From positions 1-33,636 of the forward strand of contig NZ_JAHKPN010000058.1 of assembly GCF_018860545.1 (NCBI RefSeq): DNA of 33,636 bases, given 5' to 3'. The notes beneath the pieces were generated by a model. The model ran no database searches and had not been told where the DNA came from. It was given only the letters and a program-made list of their open reading frames with translations. The translations under genes were made by a program, and so were the position numbers. The DNA comes from Winogradskyella psychrotolerans. GTDB taxonomy: Bacteria > Bacteroidota > Bacteroidia > Flavobacteriales > Flavobacteriaceae. The stretch's first letter is position 1, and each line of letters opens with the position of its first letter. This document shows, one piece after another, positions 8,390-16,547 of the stretch.

Positions 8390-9412
8390 ATGATAATAGA
8401 CTTAAGAAGCGATACTGTTACTAAGCCTTCAAAAGGCATGTTAGATGCTATGATGTCAGCAGAAGTTGGCGATGATGTGTTTAGAGAAGACCCAACTATG
8501 AATGCTTTAGAAGAACGTCTAGCGCATATGTTTGGCAAAGAGAACGCTTTATTTTTTCCTTCGGGAAGTATGGCAAATCAGGTCGGTATAAAGTTACACA
8601 CCAATCCAGGAGAGCAAGTGATTTGTGATAAGTATGCGCATATTTATAATTATGAAGTAGGAGGTGTGGCGTTTCATAGTGGAGCCTCTTGTAAATTGAT
8701 AGATGGTGACCGCGGTATGTTTACAGCAGCACAAGTGAAAGAAGCCATTAATCCTTCAGAATACTACTATAGTCAAAGCAGTTTGGTTGAAGTAGAAAAC
8801 ACTACGAATAAAGGAGGAGGAGCGTGTTGGGATTTCCAAGAGCTCGAAAAGATTAAACACGTCTGTAAAACCAGTAACTTAGGATTTCATTTGGATGGAG
8901 CCCGTTTATGGAATGCTATGGTTGCTAAAAATGAGTCTGCACTGCAGTATGGTGAGATTTTCGATACCATTTCAGTTTGTTTAAGTAAAGGTTTAGGTTG
9001 TCCGGTGGGTTCTGTATTGATTGGTGACCAAGATATTATGAAAAAATCCCTGAGTCTACGAAAACTTTTTGGTGGTAATATGCGACAGGTAGGCTATTTG
9101 GCGGCAGCAGGGTTATATGCTTTAGATCATAATGTTGAACGTTTAGCGCAAGATCATAAAAAAGCCAAAGAAATAGGAGTGGAGTTGTCTAAATTATCTA
9201 GTGTAAAGAAGGTAGAACCTATTGAAACTAATATTGTGATTTTTGAATTACATGATGATGTAGATGAAGCACATTTCCTCAATAACTTAAAAGAAAAGCA
9301 TATTTACATTATAGGTATGGGAAGTCATAAGTTAAGAATGGTCACGCATTTAGACTATACAGACCAAATGCATGAGAAGTTTCTAGGAATTTTACAAACA
9401 CTAGCTTTGTGA
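8390..9412 (+). CDS. ltaE: Low-specificity L-threonine aldolase (PLP-dependent)
   Basis: 340 residues from ATG 8390. The enzyme cleaves L-threonine or L-allo-threonine to glycine and acetaldehyde with pyridoxal phosphate. Family hallmarks: IDLRSDTVTKPS at the N-terminus, FPSGSMANQ, the ring-stacking His in KYAHIYNYEVGG, the PLP-ring Asp in FHLDGARLWN, and the Schiff-base Lys in CLSKGLGCPVG (Lys202 counted from ATG 8384). Two starts are possible. ATG 8384 gives MTMIIDLRSD but abuts a hairpin repeat and looks like part of that repeat; ATG 8390 gives MIIDLRSDT, the family-typical start, and is preferred. Its stop overlaps the next gene. Confidence 0.9.
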   Translation: MIIDLRSDTVTKPSKGMLDAMMSAEVGDDVFREDPTMNALEERLAHMFGKENALFFPSGSMANQVGIKLHTNPGEQVICDKYAHIYNYEVGGVAFHSGASCKLIDGDRGMFTAAQVKEAINPSEYYYSQSSLVEVENTTNKGGGACWDFQELEKIKHVCKTSNLGFHLDGARLWNAMVAKNESALQYGEIFDTISVCLSKGLGCPVGSVLIGDQDIMKKSLSLRKLFGGNMRQVGYLAAAGLYALDHNVERLAQDHKKAKEIGVELSKLSSVKKVEPIETNIVIFELHDDVDEAHFLNNLKEKHIYIIGMGSHKLRMVTHLDYTDQMHEKFLGILQTLAL

Positions 9413-9819
9413 TAATAATTTATAAGAATAGAACATACTTTGTAATGAGTACAGTTATTGTTTTAATTTTGCTCTATGGTAGTTTCCTTTTGGTGCAATT
9501 TTTAAATTGGAATACAATTTGGTTTTATGCATCAATTCCTTTTACAATAATATATGTAATTGCAAACTTCTTTATTTTACCTAATCGACCAGATTTGTTA
9601 GATAAACCATCTATATTTAATATTGGAAAATATCAAATTGCTATAAATAATATTAGCAATTTGATAATCCTATTATTGCCTTTTATGAAGATTTACGAAT
9701 ATAAGGTTATAGACAATACATCAATGTCTGAAATTTCCGTTATTTATTGGACTTTATTCGCTTTAATGTGTCTTAGTTCAATTATCGTAAGAATAACAAC
9801 TAAGAAGTTATCAGATTAA
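9409..9819 (+). CDS. Small four-TM membrane protein of unknown function
   Basis: 136 residues with about four hydrophobic segments (roughly 12-32, 38-55, 83-97 and 109-128) and no domain that I recognise. The GTG start at 9409 overlaps the threonine aldolase stop as GTGA, which suggests translational coupling. ATG 9445 (MSTVIVLILLYG) is an alternative start that would leave a 32-bp gap. The sequence is more AT-rich and Ile-rich than the aldolase. It converges with ybaB with almost no space between stops and no visible terminator. Confidence 0.6.
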   Translation: MIIIYKNRTYFVMSTVIVLILLYGSFLLVQFLNWNTIWFYASIPFTIIYVIANFFILPNRPDLLDKPSIFNIGKYQIAINNISNLIILLLPFMKIYEYKVIDNTSMSEISVIYWTLFALMCLSSIIVRITTKKLSD

Positions 9820-9822
9820 ATA

Positions 9823-10146
9823 CTATTTAAACATATCCATACCCGGAATACTCGGCATACCTTCTTTTGCTACAGCAGCAACTTCAGATTCATGAACGTT
9901 GGTTGCTTTTTCAATCGCTTTATTAAGCGTTAAGATTAAATAATCTTCAAGCATATCTTTGTCTTGTAGCAATTCATCAGCGATATCGATAGATTTTAGA
10001 GTTCTGTTCGCAGTAATCGTTACTTTTAATTTATTATCGCTGCTTGTTTCGTCAATTAAAACGGTATGTAAACGTTCTTTAGTGGCTTCAACTTTCTTCT
10101 GAGCTTCTTTTAATTTGCCCATCATTCCCATCATATCTCCAAACAT
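9823..10146 (-). CDS. YbaB/EbfC-family nucleoid-associated protein
   Basis: 107 residues starting MFGDMMGMMGKLKEAQKKVE. YbaB/EbfC proteins form small dimers that bind DNA and help organise the nucleoid. The amphipathic Met-rich N-terminal helix, the central VTITANRTLKSIDI strands and the C-terminal helix with the AVAKEGMPSIPGM tail all fit the family. The reading frame can be extended to TTG 10176, but that lies inside a -7 promoter element, so ATG 10146 is the start. The usual partners dnaX and recR are not adjacent. Confidence 0.88.
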   Translation of the reverse strand: MFGDMMGMMGKLKEAQKKVEATKERLHTVLIDETSSDNKLKVTITANRTLKSIDIADELLQDKDMLEDYLILTLNKAIEKATNVHESEVAAVAKEGMPSIPGMDMFK

Positions 10147-10173
10147 ATTCTTGTCTTTTAAATTATTAAGACA

Positions 10174-10181
10174 CAAAATTA
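10174..10181 (-). promoter_or_regulatory. -7 promoter element of the ybaB-family gene
   Basis: The minus strand reads TAATTTTG, a full TAnnTTTG match, 28-35 nt before ATG 10146. It overlaps the TTG that would otherwise extend the reading frame, which decides the start. An AAAGGAGG string lies further upstream of this element and so cannot be its ribosome binding site. Confidence 0.6.
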
Positions 10182-10220
10182 CTAAATTGCGCCTCCTTTA
10201 GACTAAAATTTCCTGAATAA

Positions 10221-12284
10221 ATGATAAAAAAATCGGATTTTAATCCACCTATAGCCAAGAAAATTCCTCATCAATTAGAGAAACATGGAGATATTCGTGT
10301 TGATAATTATTTTTGGATGAAAGACCGAGAACATCCTGAAGTGATTGATTATTTAAATGCTGAAAACGCATATTGTGATAATGAAATGGCACATACAAAG
10401 GAGTTTCAAAATGATTTATTTGAGGAAATGAAAGCCAGAATTAAGGAAGATGATTCTTCGGTTCCTTACAAATATAATGGCTATTGGTATATTACGAAAT
10501 TCGAAAAAGGAAAAGATTACCCCATTTACACGCGTAAAAAAGATAGTTTAGATAATCCTGAAGAATTGTTATTTGATTGTAACGTGATGGCTGAAGGGGA
10601 ATCGTATTTCAAATTAGCAGGGATAAGTATTAGTCCAGATAATCAATTAGTATCCTACGGAATTGATACTACAGGACGACGTAATTATAATATCTATGTC
10701 AAGAATTTAAAAACACACGAAGTGGCTTCCGATAGAATAGAAAGTACCACAGGATCTTCTAGCTGGGCAAATGATAATGCAACATTGTTTTACACTAAGA
10801 AGGATGAAGTGACGCTAAGGGCATTTCAAATTTATAAACATCGTTTAGGAGATCATTCTGAAGACGAACTTGTTTTTCAAGAAGGAGATGATACGTTTGG
10901 GGCAGCTGTCTATAAGTCTAAATCTAGAAAATATATCATCATTGCATGTTATAGTACATTGACTAATGAGTATCATATTTTAGATGCTGATAATCCTGAG
11001 GGAAAGTTTCAAGTTTTTCAACCACGAATTAGAGGTTTAGAATATAGTATTTCGCATTACGATAATCATTTTTATATCCTAACAAATAAAGATAAGGCGA
11101 CCAATTTTAAATTAATGAAAACTCCAGAATCTGATACAAACATTGAGAGTTGGAGCGAGGTTATAGCACATAGAACGGATGTGCTATTGGAAGGCATTGA
11201 TATTTTTAAAGATTACTTGGTTATTAGTGAACGTAGCAACGGTTTAAACGAAATTAGAATAAAGCGTTGGGATGAAACTCAAGATTATTATTTGCCTTTT
11301 GATAATGAAACGTATACAGCTTATACTGGAACAAATGTAGATTTTGATACAGAGCTTTTACGCTATGGGTATAATTCTATGACAACCCCATCATCGGTGA
11401 TAGAATTTAATATGCGAACAAAATCTAAAACTATTTTAAAGGAACAAGAGGTTTTAGATGAAGAATTTGATAAAGATAATTATATATCAGAACGCATTTG
11501 GGCAACTGCAGAAGATGGAACAAAAATTCCGATGTCTGTTGTGTATAAAAAGGGCATAAAGAAAGATGGTACAAATCCTGTTTTGCAATATGCTTATGGT
11601 AGTTATGGTTCTACTATAGATCCTTATTTTTCAACGATACGATTGAGTTTGTTAAATCGTGGTTTTATATATGTGATTACTCATATTAGAGGAGGAGAAT
11701 ATTTGGGACGTCATTGGTATGAGAACGGAAAACTATTAGAGAAGAAAAATACATTTTCCGATTTTATAGCCTGTTCAGTGCATTTAATAAAGGAACGTTA
11801 TACATCATCATCACATTTATATGCTATGGGAGGCAGTGCAGGAGGGTTGCTAATGGGAGCAATTATTAACACAGCACCAGAATTATATAATGGTATTATT
11901 GCTGCGGTTCCTTTTGTTGATGTTATTACCACGATGTTAGATGATTCTATTCCATTAACCACCGGAGAGTATGATGAATGGGGAAATCCTAACGATAAAC
12001 TCTATTATGACTATATAAAATCCTATTCACCATACGATAATGTTGAGGCAAAAGCGTATCCTAATATGTTGATTACAACCGGACTTCACGATTCGCAAGT
12101 GCAATATTGGGAACCTGCAAAATGGGTGGCAAAACTTAGAGACCTAAAAACTGATTCTAATAAGTTGTACTTAAAAACTAATATGGATGCAGGGCATGGT
12201 GGCGCTTCTGGTCGTTTTGAGAGCTTAAAAGAGGATGCTGAAGAGTTTGCATTTATACTGGATTTAGAAGGAATTTCAAATTAA
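10221..12284 (+). CDS. ptrB: Oligopeptidase B (S9A family serine peptidase)
   Basis: 687 residues, the length of oligopeptidase B, which cleaves small peptides after Arg or Lys in the cytosol. An N-terminal seven-bladed beta-propeller (about 75-410) gates a C-terminal alpha/beta-hydrolase domain. The catalytic triad is visible: Ser539 in GGSAGG, Asp624 in TGLHDSQVQYWEP and His659 in MDAGHGGASGRFE. These match E. coli PtrB positions with a shift of seven. HIRGGEYLGRHWYENGK upstream of the nucleophile is also typical. No signal peptide is present. It is divergent from ybaB, with only about 75 bp between the two starts. Confidence 0.92.
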   Translation: MIKKSDFNPPIAKKIPHQLEKHGDIRVDNYFWMKDREHPEVIDYLNAENAYCDNEMAHTKEFQNDLFEEMKARIKEDDSSVPYKYNGYWYITKFEKGKDYPIYTRKKDSLDNPEELLFDCNVMAEGESYFKLAGISISPDNQLVSYGIDTTGRRNYNIYVKNLKTHEVASDRIESTTGSSSWANDNATLFYTKKDEVTLRAFQIYKHRLGDHSEDELVFQEGDDTFGAAVYKSKSRKYIIIACYSTLTNEYHILDADNPEGKFQVFQPRIRGLEYSISHYDNHFYILTNKDKATNFKLMKTPESDTNIESWSEVIAHRTDVLLEGIDIFKDYLVISERSNGLNEIRIKRWDETQDYYLPFDNETYTAYTGTNVDFDTELLRYGYNSMTTPSSVIEFNMRTKSKTILKEQEVLDEEFDKDNYISERIWATAEDGTKIPMSVVYKKGIKKDGTNPVLQYAYGSYGSTIDPYFSTIRLSLLNRGFIYVITHIRGGEYLGRHWYENGKLLEKKNTFSDFIACSVHLIKERYTSSSHLYAMGGSAGGLLMGAIINTAPELYNGIIAAVPFVDVITTMLDDSIPLTTGEYDEWGNPNDKLYYDYIKSYSPYDNVEAKAYPNMLITTGLHDSQVQYWEPAKWVAKLRDLKTDSNKLYLKTNMDAGHGGASGRFESLKEDAEEFAFILDLEGISN

Positions 12285-12299
12285 TTCCAAAAAAAATGT

Positions 12300-12307
12300 T
12301 ACCTTTG
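12300..12307 (+). promoter_or_regulatory. -7 promoter element of the CBS-like gene
   Basis: TACCTTTG followed by C is a full TAnnTTTG match, about 50 nt before ATG 12356. It suggests that this gene has its own promoter rather than reading through from ptrB. Confidence 0.6.
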
Positions 12308-12355
12308 CGAGGTTTTAGGTGTCTAATAAATAACGACTGCTGAAAAATTTCATTT

Positions 12356-13393
12356 ATGAACAATAACAAAAATGTATTTGATAATGTGTTACAATTAATA
12401 GGTAACACTCCCTTAATCAAATTAAATAGAATGACGGCCGACTTTGACGGCGATTTTTATGCTAAAGTAGAAGCGTTTAATCCAGGTCATTCTTCAAAAG
12501 ACAGAATCGCTTTACATATTATTGAAGAAGCTGAGCGCCAAGGTATTTTATCTCCTGGTGATACAATCATAGAAACGACATCTGGTAACACAGGTTTTAG
12601 TATTGCTATGGTGAGTATTATTAAAGGTTATGAATGTATTCTGGCAGTGAGCTCAAAATCTTCTGCAGATAAAATAGACATGTTAAAGTCTATGGGAGCT
12701 AAGGTTTATGTTTGTCCGGCACATGTTAAAGCAGACGACCCGCGTTCTTATTACGAAGTAGCAAAACGTTTACACGAAGAGAATAAAGGATCTATCTACA
12801 TCAATCAATATTTTAATCAACTAAATATTGATGCGCATTACAACTCTACTGGTCCAGAAATTTGGGAACAGACAGAAGGTGAGATTACGCATTTAATTGC
12901 TTGTAGTGGAACAGGAGGAACAATCTCTGGAATTTCTAAGTACTTAAAAGAGCAAAACCCTAATGTAAAAGTTATTGGTGTGGATGCTTATGGTTCTGTT
13001 TTACAAAAATACCACGAAACACGTGAGTTTGATGATAAAGAAATTTATCCATATAGAATTGAAGGTTTAGGAAAAAATTTAATTCCTACAGCAACCGATT
13101 TTGATGCTATAGATCGATTTGTAAAAGTGACTGACGAAGAAAGTGCACATACGGCAAGAGAAATTTCTAATACAGAAGGTCTTTTTGTAGGTTACACAAG
13201 TGGTGCTGCGATGCAAGCGATTAAACAATTGCAAGACGAAGGTGAGTTTAAACCAACGGATAAAATTGTAGTGATATTTCCAGATCATGGATCGCGTTAT
13301 ATGAGTAAAGTCTATAACGATAAGTGGATGGAAGAGCAAGGCTTTTTTGATAGTAAATCTGAAGTTCAGGCTACTATTGAGTATGTAAAATAA
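12356..13393 (+). CDS. PLP-dependent cystathionine beta-synthase / cysteine synthase family enzyme
   Basis: 345 residues, fold-type II PLP enzyme. The Schiff-base Lys48 lies in FNPGHSSKDR, the phosphate or substrate-binding loop is ETTSGNTG (73-80), and the glycine-rich PLP-phosphate loop is SGTGGTIS (184-191). The C-terminal part (EGLGKNLIPTATDFDAIDRF, then NTEGLFVGYTSGAA) is closer to the catalytic core of cystathionine beta-synthase than to CysK, but there is no C-terminal CBS-domain pair and no haem region. It could make cystathionine from homocysteine and serine, or cysteine from O-acetylserine. The usual GGSVKDR is replaced by GHSSKDR. Ends at a clear terminator. Confidence 0.85.
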   Translation: MNNNKNVFDNVLQLIGNTPLIKLNRMTADFDGDFYAKVEAFNPGHSSKDRIALHIIEEAERQGILSPGDTIIETTSGNTGFSIAMVSIIKGYECILAVSSKSSADKIDMLKSMGAKVYVCPAHVKADDPRSYYEVAKRLHEENKGSIYINQYFNQLNIDAHYNSTGPEIWEQTEGEITHLIACSGTGGTISGISKYLKEQNPNVKVIGVDAYGSVLQKYHETREFDDKEIYPYRIEGLGKNLIPTATDFDAIDRFVKVTDEESAHTAREISNTEGLFVGYTSGAAMQAIKQLQDEGEFKPTDKIVVIFPDHGSRYMSKVYNDKWMEEQGFFDSKSEVQATIEYVK

Positions 13394-13417
13394 ATTACGC
13401 TTTATAATATTATAACG

Positions 13418-13450
13418 AACCTATCATTGGAAACTTTGGTGGGTTTTTTT
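13418..13450 (+). terminator. Intrinsic terminator after the CBS-like gene
   Basis: A 9-bp stem (AACCTATCA at 13418-13426 with TGGTGGGTT at 13437-13445, including two G-T pairs) and a 10-nt loop, followed by a run of Ts up to 13450. The T tract overlaps the end of the convergent nitrilase-GNAT gene. Confidence 0.8.
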
Positions 13451-14690
13451 ATGCCGTGCCTTTTGGTATTAATTCCTTTTCCATACAGTAAAATGGGTGA
13501 GCTCTTTCAGGGAAATGGACTTTTCCTCGAATTAAGTAATTTCGTTTTTTATAGAATTGAATCACTCTGGTATTTTGACTATAAGCGTCTAATCTGATAG
13601 ATGTATAATTTTTATCCTTGGCAAAACACTCTGCAAAATCCACTAGTGCTTTGGCATAGCCTAGTTTTTGATGCTTTGGATTAACGACGAGTCTATGGAT
13701 CACTAATACTTTAGAATCATCAAATTTCCAATCGATAGATTTATATTCTGTTTCTTGTTCTTCGCTTAGGTTGATGGCACCAATGATTTCATTATTCTTT
13801 TTAAGAATGTAGAGCACTCCGTTTTTTAAATCATTTTTTATGATAGAGCGTGTTGGATAATTGTCCGTCCATTGAAAGATGCCAATCTGCTCTAAATCAT
13901 TCTTTCCATTTAGATAAATTTGAAATAGTATTTCTAAATCCGATGGTTTTCCTTTTTCAATTGTTAGCTGATGAATTTCTGCTGATTCTAATTCGGTGTC
14001 ATAAATTAACAAACCTTCATTTTCAGTATCTAAAAGATTGATTAGGTCTCCATTTTTGTTCCAAATAGCACTTTTACCGAAGCTTAAAAAATTATCACAA
14101 AAACCAATACTATTAGACATTAAGATTGGAGTATTAAATTCTTTTGAAATATTCGAAAAGTGATTGTGAGCGACTTCAATGCCTCTTTTTGATTTGGCTA
14201 CGCTAGCGATATAAATATCTGCGCCTTTTTGTTTCGCATTTATAAAATGATTGCGTTGTAAGCTTTCATAACAAATACCAAAAGCAATCTTCGTTTCATT
14301 TATAGTTATAAACGTTTGTCTTGTTCCACCACTAAAATAAGGTAATTCATCATCATGTAATAGTTGTTTAGAATACACCACACGCTCTATATGAGGTTGA
14401 AAAATGAGCATACTAATATAAATGTCGTCAGTAGAAGTTGTAGGCATGCCAATGCCAATAGTTATTTGATTTTTATCAGATAAGTCTTGAAATCGATTAA
14501 ATATGGGATTATCAATAGTTTTAGCTAGTTTCTTAGCAAGTTTAGGTTCATAGCCAGTGATTGATAATTCGGGGAATATAATGACATCCGAATTTAATTT
14601 TATAGCACGTTTAACGATATTCAAGTGATTGTTAATGTTCTCTTGAACGTTTCCTTTTAAAGATTGTGTTTGTGCAATACAAATTTTCAT
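13449..14690 (-). CDS. Fusion protein: carbon-nitrogen hydrolase (nitrilase fold) plus C-terminal GNAT acetyltransferase
   Basis: 413 residues. Residues 1-235 are a nitrilase-superfamily amidase with the full triad: Glu41 (FPELSITGYEP), Lys108 (YSKQLLHDDELPYF) and Cys140 (FGICYES). Residues about 242-410 are a GNAT domain with the acetyl-CoA loop HQKLGYAKAL (340-349) and the beta-strand/helix region TRVIQFYKKRNY. Known fusions of these two domains usually carry the GNAT first; here the nitrilase is N-terminal. A role in modifying or recycling amides or amines is an inference; the substrate is unknown. The ATG overlaps the stop of the upstream membrane-protein gene as ATGA, so the two are translationally coupled. 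Confidence 0.88.
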   Translation of the reverse strand: MKICIAQTQSLKGNVQENINNHLNIVKRAIKLNSDVIIFPELSITGYEPKLAKKLAKTIDNPIFNRFQDLSDKNQITIGIGMPTTSTDDIYISMLIFQPHIERVVYSKQLLHDDELPYFSGGTRQTFITINETKIAFGICYESLQRNHFINAKQKGADIYIASVAKSKRGIEVAHNHFSNISKEFNTPILMSNSIGFCDNFLSFGKSAIWNKNGDLINLLDTENEGLLIYDTELESAEIHQLTIEKGKPSDLEILFQIYLNGKNDLEQIGIFQWTDNYPTRSIIKNDLKNGVLYILKKNNEIIGAINLSEEQETEYKSIDWKFDDSKVLVIHRLVVNPKHQKLGYAKALVDFAECFAKDKNYTSIRLDAYSQNTRVIQFYKKRNYLIRGKVHFPERAHPFYCMEKELIPKGTA

Positions 14691-15808
14691 TTCTTAGCTA
14701 TATCGATTTTTAAAGCGCTTAATTTTTGTCTATCGTTTTTACTTAAATATTGAATTGCAATACGGTTTTCTGGTTGATTATCAACTGTATAAAGTGTAAA
14801 TAAAAATAACAATTCTATAGGCTTCATCAAAATGTAAACGATATCTGAAACGAGTTTAATATTGAATATGTCATAATGTTTATGAATTAGGTCTCCGACG
14901 TTATTGTAATGCTTTCTAATGATATTGTGAATTTTAGGACAGTTATCTTGTACTAAATCTTCAAAAGCATTAGAAATTAATAATTGTCGGTTACATATTA
15001 TTTTATGGCCATGGCGCTCGCCATATCTAATAGGTCTTACAATAGATGAATGACCATTGGCACCAACTGAACATAGAAAATGACCACCGCATTCAACATT
15101 TTCGCACATGTAATCTAATTGTGAAAAGCCATGTTTGTAGGTTTCTGTAAAAGCGCTAATAAGACTGTCTGGTTTTTGACCGAAAAGCAATAGGAATAAT
15201 GATAATACGATTAAAATAGGAACTAATATTAGAGTTAAAATTGGGTATTTGTAAATGGGTTCTAATTTTAAAATAGATAAGCTTAATTTTCCTATTATGT
15301 TGGTTGAACGCAATTCATTTTGCTCTATATGGCGTTTTAATAGTTTCTGGTTTTTGTTTAATTCAATGAATAATAGTAGGATGATAGGTGCATTCCCTAA
15401 AATCCATAGGAATAATCCTAGTTCCATTGAGTGAATATGAAAACACAGCAGGACATTAATGATGAGTCCTAGTATTAAAAATGAATTAATAAACAATTCT
15501 ACAATAGGAGGTAAAACACTTTTTTTGAAAATTGAAACGCAATAGAATAGGGTGTAGGTGATGAGTAACGTATAAATTCCTAATCGATGTTCTGGTGAAA
15601 ATAAGGCACTATCTGTACAACAATCGTTTAAGACTCCAACATCGGCGTTTAGAATGAACGCTGTAGGAACAATTACAACTGTCCATATCTGAAAGGCTTT
15701 GAATAATTTTTCTGTTGTTTTTATTCTGCCTTTTATGATATAAAAGATAAAATTAAAAATGACAAAGCTTATTGGAATTACAACTAGTAGAAAGATTATT
15801 GGAAACAT
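14687..15808 (-). CDS. Six-TM membrane protein with Cys/His-rich cytosolic domain (possibly DUF6688)
   Basis: 373 residues. About six hydrophobic segments (2-25, 35-55, 75-94, 99-124, 130-150, 188-210) are followed by a soluble C-terminal region. Between TM2 and TM3 is a conserved-looking loop with DCCTDSALFSPEHR. After TM6 comes a Cys/His-rich stretch (CENVECGGHFLC, then ANGHSSIVRPIRYGERHGHK) and NRQLLISNAFEDLVQ. From memory this resembles the Bacteroidota family DUF6688; I cannot confirm that. The four-base overlap with the nitrilase-GNAT gene suggests that the two work together. Confidence 0.75.
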   Translation of the reverse strand: MFPIIFLLVVIPISFVIFNFIFYIIKGRIKTTEKLFKAFQIWTVVIVPTAFILNADVGVLNDCCTDSALFSPEHRLGIYTLLITYTLFYCVSIFKKSVLPPIVELFINSFLILGLIINVLLCFHIHSMELGLFLWILGNAPIILLLFIELNKNQKLLKRHIEQNELRSTNIIGKLSLSILKLEPIYKYPILTLILVPILIVLSLFLLLFGQKPDSLISAFTETYKHGFSQLDYMCENVECGGHFLCSVGANGHSSIVRPIRYGERHGHKIICNRQLLISNAFEDLVQDNCPKIHNIIRKHYNNVGDLIHKHYDIFNIKLVSDIVYILMKPIELLFLFTLYTVDNQPENRIAIQYLSKNDRQKLSALKIDIAKK

Positions 15809-15949
15809 AGTTATGATTTGGTTTTCAAGATAGTATTAATGTGTTTTTACAAGTTTAATTCTTTTATGAATATAGTTCTTAAAACTCTATATACTAATTG
15901 ATTTTACGTAATTCATATTATATGTCTAATAATAGGTTCTATTTAAGAC

Positions 15950-16510
15950 TTAACAATCATTTGCATTATACAGTAAATCATCAAATAGAATCTCGTCTAG
16001 TGTTTCAATAATAGTATGATCTTTTGCGAACTTTATATCTAATTCTTCACGTTGAAGTTCTACGTTAAATTGTTTGTTTGCATCTGGACTTATCCATTTG
16101 CCGTTTAATGTGGTTGCGGTTTCTTTTAAGAATAAAACGCCAGAGAAGTTCCTTTCAACCATGCAGTAGTTGTTTTGTCCTTGAGTTGTGGTAACATTTA
16201 ATAATATCCATTTGTCTTGATTATCGTATTTATACATGGCATAAAAAAATGTAGAACCTCCACAACCATGTTCTTGTTCTTTTAAGTATAACGCTATTTT
16301 AATGTTACTATTTAAAGTGCCTTTGTATAAGTCAGATCTTAGTTCTTCATCATTTATTTTGATGGTCTCAGTAATAATTTCAGGATTGTAATTTTTTGTT
16401 GTTTCACTAATTTCTGAGAAGGAGATTAAACCAGCTTCACTTTTAGTTGGTGTGGCTTTATTTTTACATGAAAAAATTACGAGTACAATAATTATAAGGA
16501 TGTTCTTCAT
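15950..16510 (-). CDS. Lipoprotein of unknown function
   Basis: 186 residues with a lipoprotein signal: a hydrophobic run and the lipobox VIFSC, with Cys15 as the lipidated residue. The mature part is mostly beta-strand-like (for example NIKIALYLKEQ and GKWISPDANKQFNVELQ) and contains Cys-Gly-Gly and further cysteines near the middle and the C-terminus. No known domain is recognised. It lies between the SH3-like exported protein and the six-TM protein, all on the minus strand. Confidence 0.72.
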   Translation of the reverse strand: MKNILIIIVLVIFSCKNKATPTKSEAGLISFSEISETTKNYNPEIITETIKINDEELRSDLYKGTLNSNIKIALYLKEQEHGCGGSTFFYAMYKYDNQDKWILLNVTTTQGQNNYCMVERNFSGVLFLKETATTLNGKWISPDANKQFNVELQREELDIKFAKDHTIIETLDEILFDDLLYNANDC

Positions 16511-16547
16511 TTTGTTTTTTTTATAAGTTTATTTTTTTTTCAATTAA

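Noticed and set aside
10192..10199. AAAGGAGG on the minus strand upstream of the ybaB-family gene
   Set aside because: It lies upstream of the -7 promoter element, so it is not in the mRNA leader and cannot be a ribosome binding site.
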